This document shows, piece by piece, positions 6,801 through 9,944 of a stretch of DNA of 9,944 bases. A model generated the notes under the pieces. That model saw only the letters and a list, made by a program, of their open reading frames with translations, made no database searches and was not told the DNA's origin. The DNA comes from an uncultured Acetatifactor sp. (GTDB lineage Bacteria; Bacillota; Clostridia; Lachnospirales; Lachnospiraceae). A program made the translations under genes and the position numbers. Position 1 is the first letter of the stretch. Every line of letters starts with the position of its first letter. Location: positions 1 through 9,944 of the forward strand of contig CAQUWW010000108.1 in NCBI GenBank assembly GCA_948896875.1, in the 5' to 3' direction.

Positions 6801-7157
6801 ATGGGCAGCAACGCTATTGGAAATCGGATAAAAAGAACACAAAACACATTTTTGTATAGCGTTGAAGCCGGTATTCTCATAGGGTTCCAGGGAGGGACTA
6901 CATTTTACTTTCCGATCTGGTGGGGCGATATGCCGCGGATCCTGTATACGTTTTTTGATACTTATGATTTTGGCGGAAAGACCATCGCGCCGTTCTGTAC
7001 CAGCGGCGGCAGCGGGCTTTCGGGAACACCGGGGACGATTGCCGGGCTGGAAGAAGGCGCAACAGTGCTTGACGGTCTTCATGTCAGCGATTCCGCAGCG
7101 GACAGCGCGGAAAGCAGCGTGTCGGAATGGCTTGGCAGCGTCGGGCTTGCGGAATAG
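6801..7157 (+). pseudogene. Truncated flavodoxin (C-terminal half only)
   Basis: From about 6903 the frame encodes FPIWWGDMPRILYTFF, then YDFGGKTIAPFCTSGGSGL and a C-terminal tail. These align well with residues 83 onward of the intact flavodoxin at 8296-8775 (FPVWWYTAPAIIKTFL, YDFSGKKIVPFATSGGSGL). The N-terminal half, including the FMN phosphate-binding loop, is absent. The roughly 34 codons between the ATG at 6801 and the homologous part do not resemble flavodoxin, and no ribosome site precedes that ATG. I infer that insertion of the mobile element, or an associated deletion, removed the 5' half and the original promoter. Without the phosphate loop the product should not bind FMN normally. 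The remaining frame has no internal stop, so the event may be recent. It precedes the aldo/keto reductase by 62 bases and was probably the first gene of that operon. Confidence 0.8.
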
Positions 7158-7219
7158 GAGGCAGGGGAAGGGCAGTTTACGGATGCCGGGACAGATGAAG
7201 CAGGAGAAAGGAGCAGAAT

Positions 7220-8293
7220 ATGAAATACACAAAACTTGGAAATTCGGAGTTGAATGTATCCCGTATCTGCATGGGATGCATGGGGTTTGGAGATGCGGCA
7301 AACGGACAGCATTCGTGGACGCTTGATGAGGAACATTCCCGTGAGATTATCAGGCATGGTCTGGAGCTTGGCGTCAACTTTTTTGACACGGCAATCGGTT
7401 ATCAGAGCGGCACAAGCGAACAGTATGTGGGAAGGGCATTGCGGGATTTTGCAAAGCGTGACGAGGTGGTTGTGGCGACAAAATTTTTGCCCCGCACACA
7501 GGATGATATTGCAGCAGGAATGACTGGGCAGCAGCATGTCCAGCGCATGATAAATAAGAGCCTTGAAAATCTGGGTATGGACTATGTGGATTTATATATT
7601 TACCATATGTGGGATTACCAGACGCCGCTTTATGACATTATGGAAGGATTAGACAATATCGTTAAGGCGGGGAAAGCGAGATATATCGGCATTTCCAATT
7701 GTTTTGCATGGCAGCTTGCAAAGGCGAATGCACTGGCGGAAAAGGAGGGATTTGCAAAATTTGTTTCCATCCAGGGGCATTACAACCTGATCTTCCGCGA
7801 GGAGGAAAGGGAGATGGTGAAGCTGTGCGCAGAGGACAATATTGCCATGACGCCGTACAGCGCGCTTGCAGGTGGGCGTCTGTCAAAGGCGCCCGGTGAG
7901 ACTTCAAAGCGTCTTCAGGAGGACAGCTATGCAAAATTCAAGTACGATGCAACCGCAGGGCAGGACGGCATGATCATTGGGCGCGTGATGGAACTGGCAG
8001 AAAAACATGGCGTGTCCATGACGGAAATTTCCCTTGCGTGGCTTTTGCCAAAAGTGACGGCTCCGGTGGTTGGGGCGACAAAGCTTCACCATATTGAAGG
8101 CGCGGCTGAGGCGGTAGATTTGATTCTTACGGAAGAAGAAACCGCATATCTGGAGGAGCCGTATGTTCCCCATGCCCTTGTAGGCGTTATGGCACAGAAT
8201 ACAGCTTCGGCGGCAAAAGAAAAGCATGTCAAACCCATCTTCGATGGGCAGAGGGATTGTGAAACGGGAAATCAGAAAATACAGGAGGCGTAG
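7220..8293 (+). CDS. Aldo/keto reductase
   Basis: A 357-residue NAD(P)H-dependent aldo/keto reductase of the TIM-barrel superfamily (PF00248-type), a cytoplasmic enzyme that reduces aldehydes or ketones to alcohols. The catalytic tetrad is visible: Asp56 and Tyr61 in NFFDTAIGY, Lys88 in ATKF and His129 in YIYHMWD. GISN (157-160) and PVVGATKLHHIEGA (282-295) fit the substrate and cofactor-binding segments of the family; a Ser/Asn-rich GISNCFAW strand and YSALAGGRL (213-221) are also typical. The substrate cannot be told from sequence. The start at ATG 7220 is supported by AAAGGAG at 7207-7213, six bases upstream. The stop lies 2 bases before the next start, so it is clearly co-transcribed with the flavodoxin. 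The last 30 residues extend past the barrel and are charged; I see no fault in the gene. Confidence 0.94.
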   Translation: MKYTKLGNSELNVSRICMGCMGFGDAANGQHSWTLDEEHSREIIRHGLELGVNFFDTAIGYQSGTSEQYVGRALRDFAKRDEVVVATKFLPRTQDDIAAGMTGQQHVQRMINKSLENLGMDYVDLYIYHMWDYQTPLYDIMEGLDNIVKAGKARYIGISNCFAWQLAKANALAEKEGFAKFVSIQGHYNLIFREEEREMVKLCAEDNIAMTPYSALAGGRLSKAPGETSKRLQEDSYAKFKYDATAGQDGMIIGRVMELAEKHGVSMTEISLAWLLPKVTAPVVGATKLHHIEGAAEAVDLILTEEETAYLEEPYVPHALVGVMAQNTASAAKEKHVKPIFDGQRDCETGNQKIQEA

Positions 8294-8295
8294 TT

Positions 8296-8775
8296 ATGAG
8301 CAAAAAGATGGTAGCGTATTTCAGTGCAAGTGGTGTGACAGCGAAAGCTGCAAAGGAGCTGGCGCAGGTCTGCGATGCAGAGCTGTATGAGATCAGACCG
8401 GAAATTCCGTACACAAGTGCGGATTTGGACTGGATGAACAAAGAGAGCCGTAGCAGCGTGGAGATGAATGACCCCTCTTCCCGTCCGGCGCTTTCGGATA
8501 CTTCAGCGGATATAACAGGACATGATGTGATTTTTGTGGGATTCCCTGTGTGGTGGTATACTGCGCCGGCGATTATCAAAACATTTCTTGAGGCGTATGA
8601 TTTCAGTGGGAAAAAGATTGTTCCCTTTGCCACTTCCGGCGGCAGCGGGCTTGGTAAGACGGCAGAAACTTTACAGGAGGTTGCACCATCGGCAATGGTC
8701 ATGGAAGGGAGACTTTTGAACGGAAAGCAGGATACTGCAGAATTGAAGAAATGGGCAGACAGTTTTGTAAAATAG
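8296..8775 (+). CDS. Flavodoxin
   Basis: A 159-residue short-chain flavodoxin (Flavodoxin_4-like) that would carry FMN and shuttle electrons in the cytoplasm. The N-terminal strand and phosphate-binding loop are seen as VAYFSASGVTAKAAKEL, with Ser10-Ala-Ser-Gly-Val-Thr15 in the loop. VIFVGFPVWWYTAPAI (78-93) and FATSGGSGLGK (111-121) supply the typical FMN-contacting loops. The start at ATG 8296 is preceded by AGGAGG at 8283-8288 with 7-base spacing, inside the end of the aldo/keto reductase gene, giving tight coupling. It is a paralogue of the truncated flavodoxin at 6801-7157, so the operon originally carried two. With an aldo/keto reductase and a membrane DUF4405 protein next to it, a role in a small redox relay is plausible but not demonstrated. 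Confidence 0.94.
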   Translation: MSKKMVAYFSASGVTAKAAKELAQVCDAELYEIRPEIPYTSADLDWMNKESRSSVEMNDPSSRPALSDTSADITGHDVIFVGFPVWWYTAPAIIKTFLEAYDFSGKKIVPFATSGGSGLGKTAETLQEVAPSAMVMEGRLLNGKQDTAELKKWADSFVK

Positions 8776-8792
8776 GAGGAAAAGCTCTCGTT

Positions 8793-8808
8793 AAGGGACC
8801 GCTCCCTT
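8793..8808. repeat. Small inverted repeat AAGGGA-CCGC-TCCCTT
   Basis: A perfect 6-bp stem with a 4-base loop lies in the 94-base gap between flavodoxin and the DUF4405 gene. No T-run follows. GACCG (8797-8801) can alternatively pair with CGGTC (8813-8817). It might fine-tune the operon message, but a chance origin is equally possible. Confidence 0.35.
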
Positions 8809-8869
8809 GTGACGGTCGTATCGCTGATGGCGAAAGAAGTCTGGACGGATCAGGGCAGGAGAAGAAACC

Positions 8870-9586
8870 ATGAAGGGAAGATGGAAAAGAGCCGTGGATG
8901 TGCTGATGACGATAGCCTTGCTGTTTCTGATGGGTTATCAGTTCTGGGGCGAAAAAATGCACGAATGGGCGGGGGCAGGGCTGTTTGCCCTGTTCGCGGC
9001 CCATCATATATTGAATGGGAACTGGCATAAAAATTTATGCCGGGGGAGATATTCGCCGGTCCGTATTTTTCAGGTCTGCGTGGATATGCTGGCACTGCTT
9101 TCCATGTTTGCGTTAATGTACAGCGGTATTGTCCTGTCCCGGCATGTATTTACATTCCTTCCGATAGAGAGCGGGCTGGCTCTGGCGAGGCGGCTGCATA
9201 TACTGGGCTCCTATTGGGGATTTGTACTGATGAGCCTGCATCTGGGGCTGCACTGGAATATGGTACTGGGGCTATTTCAAAGAAAGAGTAAGGCTGTTTC
9301 GCGTAGTTTGCGGTGGCCTGGTTTTATTGAACATAAGGATGTCTGGCGAAGCCTGGCATCCGTTGTTTTGGGATCAGCCGCCGCATTTTACGGGGCATGG
9401 GTTTTCGTAAAGAGAAATTTTTTTACGTATCTGTTTTTGCGGAGTGAATTTGTCTTTTTGGATTATGAGGAATCGAAGATCCCGTATTATATGGATTATC
9501 TGTGCTTAATGGGATTGTTTATTTTTATTTCCCATTATACATGTAAATTATTGCGGATCCTGAAAAAGAAAGAGGATGGATTATGA
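8870..9586 (+). CDS. DUF4405-type integral membrane protein (cytochrome b-like)
   Basis: A 238-residue polytopic membrane protein with about six hydrophobic helices, roughly at residues 8-28, 33-50, 67-89, 108-130, 159-180 and 208-228. Histidines cluster in or near helices (His45, His46, His110, His124, His128, His222), as expected of a b-type haem-binding four-helix core; AAHHILNGNWHKN and RLHILGSYWGFVLMSLHLGLHW look like the DUF4405 signature regions. It may pass electrons across the membrane, perhaps to or from the neighbouring flavodoxin; that link is inferred from gene order only. The start at ATG 8870 has AGGAGA at 8857-8862, 7 bases upstream. Its stop TGA overlaps a tiny ATG-initiated frame (9583-9606) that leads to the next gene's ribosome site. 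Confidence 0.85.
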   Translation: MKGRWKRAVDVLMTIALLFLMGYQFWGEKMHEWAGAGLFALFAAHHILNGNWHKNLCRGRYSPVRIFQVCVDMLALLSMFALMYSGIVLSRHVFTFLPIESGLALARRLHILGSYWGFVLMSLHLGLHWNMVLGLFQRKSKAVSRSLRWPGFIEHKDVWRSLASVVLGSAAAFYGAWVFVKRNFFTYLFLRSEFVFLDYEESKIPYYMDYLCLMGLFIFISHYTCKLLRILKKKEDGL

Positions 9587-9604
9587 AAAAGCGGATTGAA
9601 ATTT

Positions 9605-9610
9605 AGGAGG
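9605..9610 (+). promoter_or_regulatory. Ribosome binding site AGGAGG for the lipoprotein with a non-ATG start
   Basis: A perfect AGGAGG lies 8 bases before TTG 9619 and 11 bases before GTG 9622. ATG 9611 directly abuts it and runs into a stop after four codons. TTG 9619 is therefore favoured, with GTG 9622 possible. Confidence 0.6.
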
Positions 9611-9618
9611 ATGATACT

Positions 9619-9912
9619 TTGGTGAAGAGAAAATTTTCTGTAGCTGCGTTATCTGCAGCAATGGCTGTTTTGCTGCTTGCCGGGTGCGGACAGACAAATG
9701 ATGCAAACCTGGAAGCGGGACAGCCTGTGCAGGGCAGCCAGAATGTACAACAGGAAAACGTAAAGCAGGAAAATACGGAAAAACCACAGGATAAAGAAGA
9801 AGAGGATACTTTTTCGGTTCAGGAATTGTTTGCCGGGGATGGGGATTTGCCGGCTGTTTATATGTCAACAGAAATCAGTGCGGAAAGTCTGATGTTGTAT
9901 CATTTTAGTTGA
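9619..9912 (+). pseudogene. Lipoprotein gene, apparently truncated (possible DUF362-type)
   Basis: The N-terminus is a classic lipoprotein signal: basic VKRKF, a hydrophobic stretch, then lipobox LAGC with the lipidated Cys23. The product would be anchored on the outer face of the cytoplasmic membrane. A Gln/Glu/Lys-rich linker follows (about residues 24-60). Then comes PAVYMSTEISAESLM, which resembles the start of the mature domain of clostridial DUF362 iron-sulfur proteins, where I recall the sequence continuing into a helix and a domain of several hundred residues. Here the frame instead ends six codons later in LYHFS, in AT-rich DNA unlike the gene. I infer interruption near 9895 by an insertion or rearrangement; the rest would lie outside the window if it survives. 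The DUF362 link is from memory of the motif and moderate at best. An intact short lipoprotein is the alternative. Confidence 0.6.
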
Positions 9913-9944
9913 CACCTTATACTCAAGGATTTGATGTATAATCA
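9895..9944. other. Possible start of an unidentified insertion at the right window edge
   Basis: From about 9895 the sequence stops encoding anything consistent with the lipoprotein and becomes AT-rich. It holds TTGACA (9909-9914) and TATAAT (9937-9942), but 22 bases apart, too far for a normal sigma-70 promoter. It may be the terminal region of an insertion sequence, but only 50 bases are visible and no terminal repeat can be confirmed. Confidence 0.25.

Noticed and set aside
6750..7301. Long minus-strand open frame opposite the truncated flavodoxin and the reductase start
   Set aside because: It overlaps convincing + strand coding sequence, has no ribosome site and no recognisable motif; it looks like a shadow frame.
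9909..9942. TTGACA and TATAAT pair resembling a sigma-70 promoter at the window end
   Set aside because: The spacer is 22 bases, well beyond the usual 16-18, and no gene downstream is visible.

Overview
The window looks like a chromosomal segment of a Firmicute, most likely a Clostridia/Lachnospiraceae-type gut anaerobe. The clues are strong AGGAGG-type ribosome sites before nearly every gene, occasional non-ATG starts, a family repertoire typical of that group (short flavodoxin, aldo/keto reductase, DUF4405 membrane protein, lipoprotein), and moderate base composition outside one AT-rich gene. The assignment rests on sequence character only.

Region 1 (1 to about 4393) is the recombination module of a Tn554-like / recombinase-trio mobile element. 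Three consecutive tyrosine recombinases lie on the + strand: one cut by the left window edge, one of about 592 aa and one of about 502 aa. Each keeps the R...HxxR...H...Y catalytic pattern. A 127-aa TnpC/DUF6262-like protein with a helix-turn-helix and a coiled coil follows. The genes are coupled by overlaps or a 12-base gap, so they read as one operon.

Region 2 (about 4404 to 6626) is a cassette-like unit. A sharply more AT-rich gene of 639 codons, with its own candidate extended -10 promoter, sits between two near-identical copies of a structured repeat of about 43 bases (TACATAGGGCCGG...CCGGCTCT...AGTTG). Its protein matches no family I can name, but its C-terminus carries an RNKYAH (Rx4H) signature typical of HEPN RNase domains. 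I read it as cargo, possibly anti-phage or toxin-like. The paired hairpin repeats around a compositionally foreign gene, right behind a three-recombinase operon, are the most interesting structure in the window.

Region 3 (about 6627 to 6900) has no recognisable gene. It holds a perfect 7-bp hairpin and presumably the right junction of the element. It runs into a flavodoxin gene that has lost its N-terminal half.

Region 4 (about 6900 to 9912) is host-like: truncated flavodoxin, aldo/keto reductase, intact flavodoxin, a six-helix DUF4405 cytochrome-b-like membrane protein, and a lipoprotein start. All are on the + strand and closely spaced, suggesting a redox operon. The lipoprotein frame ends abruptly at about 9895 in unrelated AT-rich sequence, suggesting a second insertion or rearrangement at the right edge. 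The redox operon therefore seems to be damaged at both ends.
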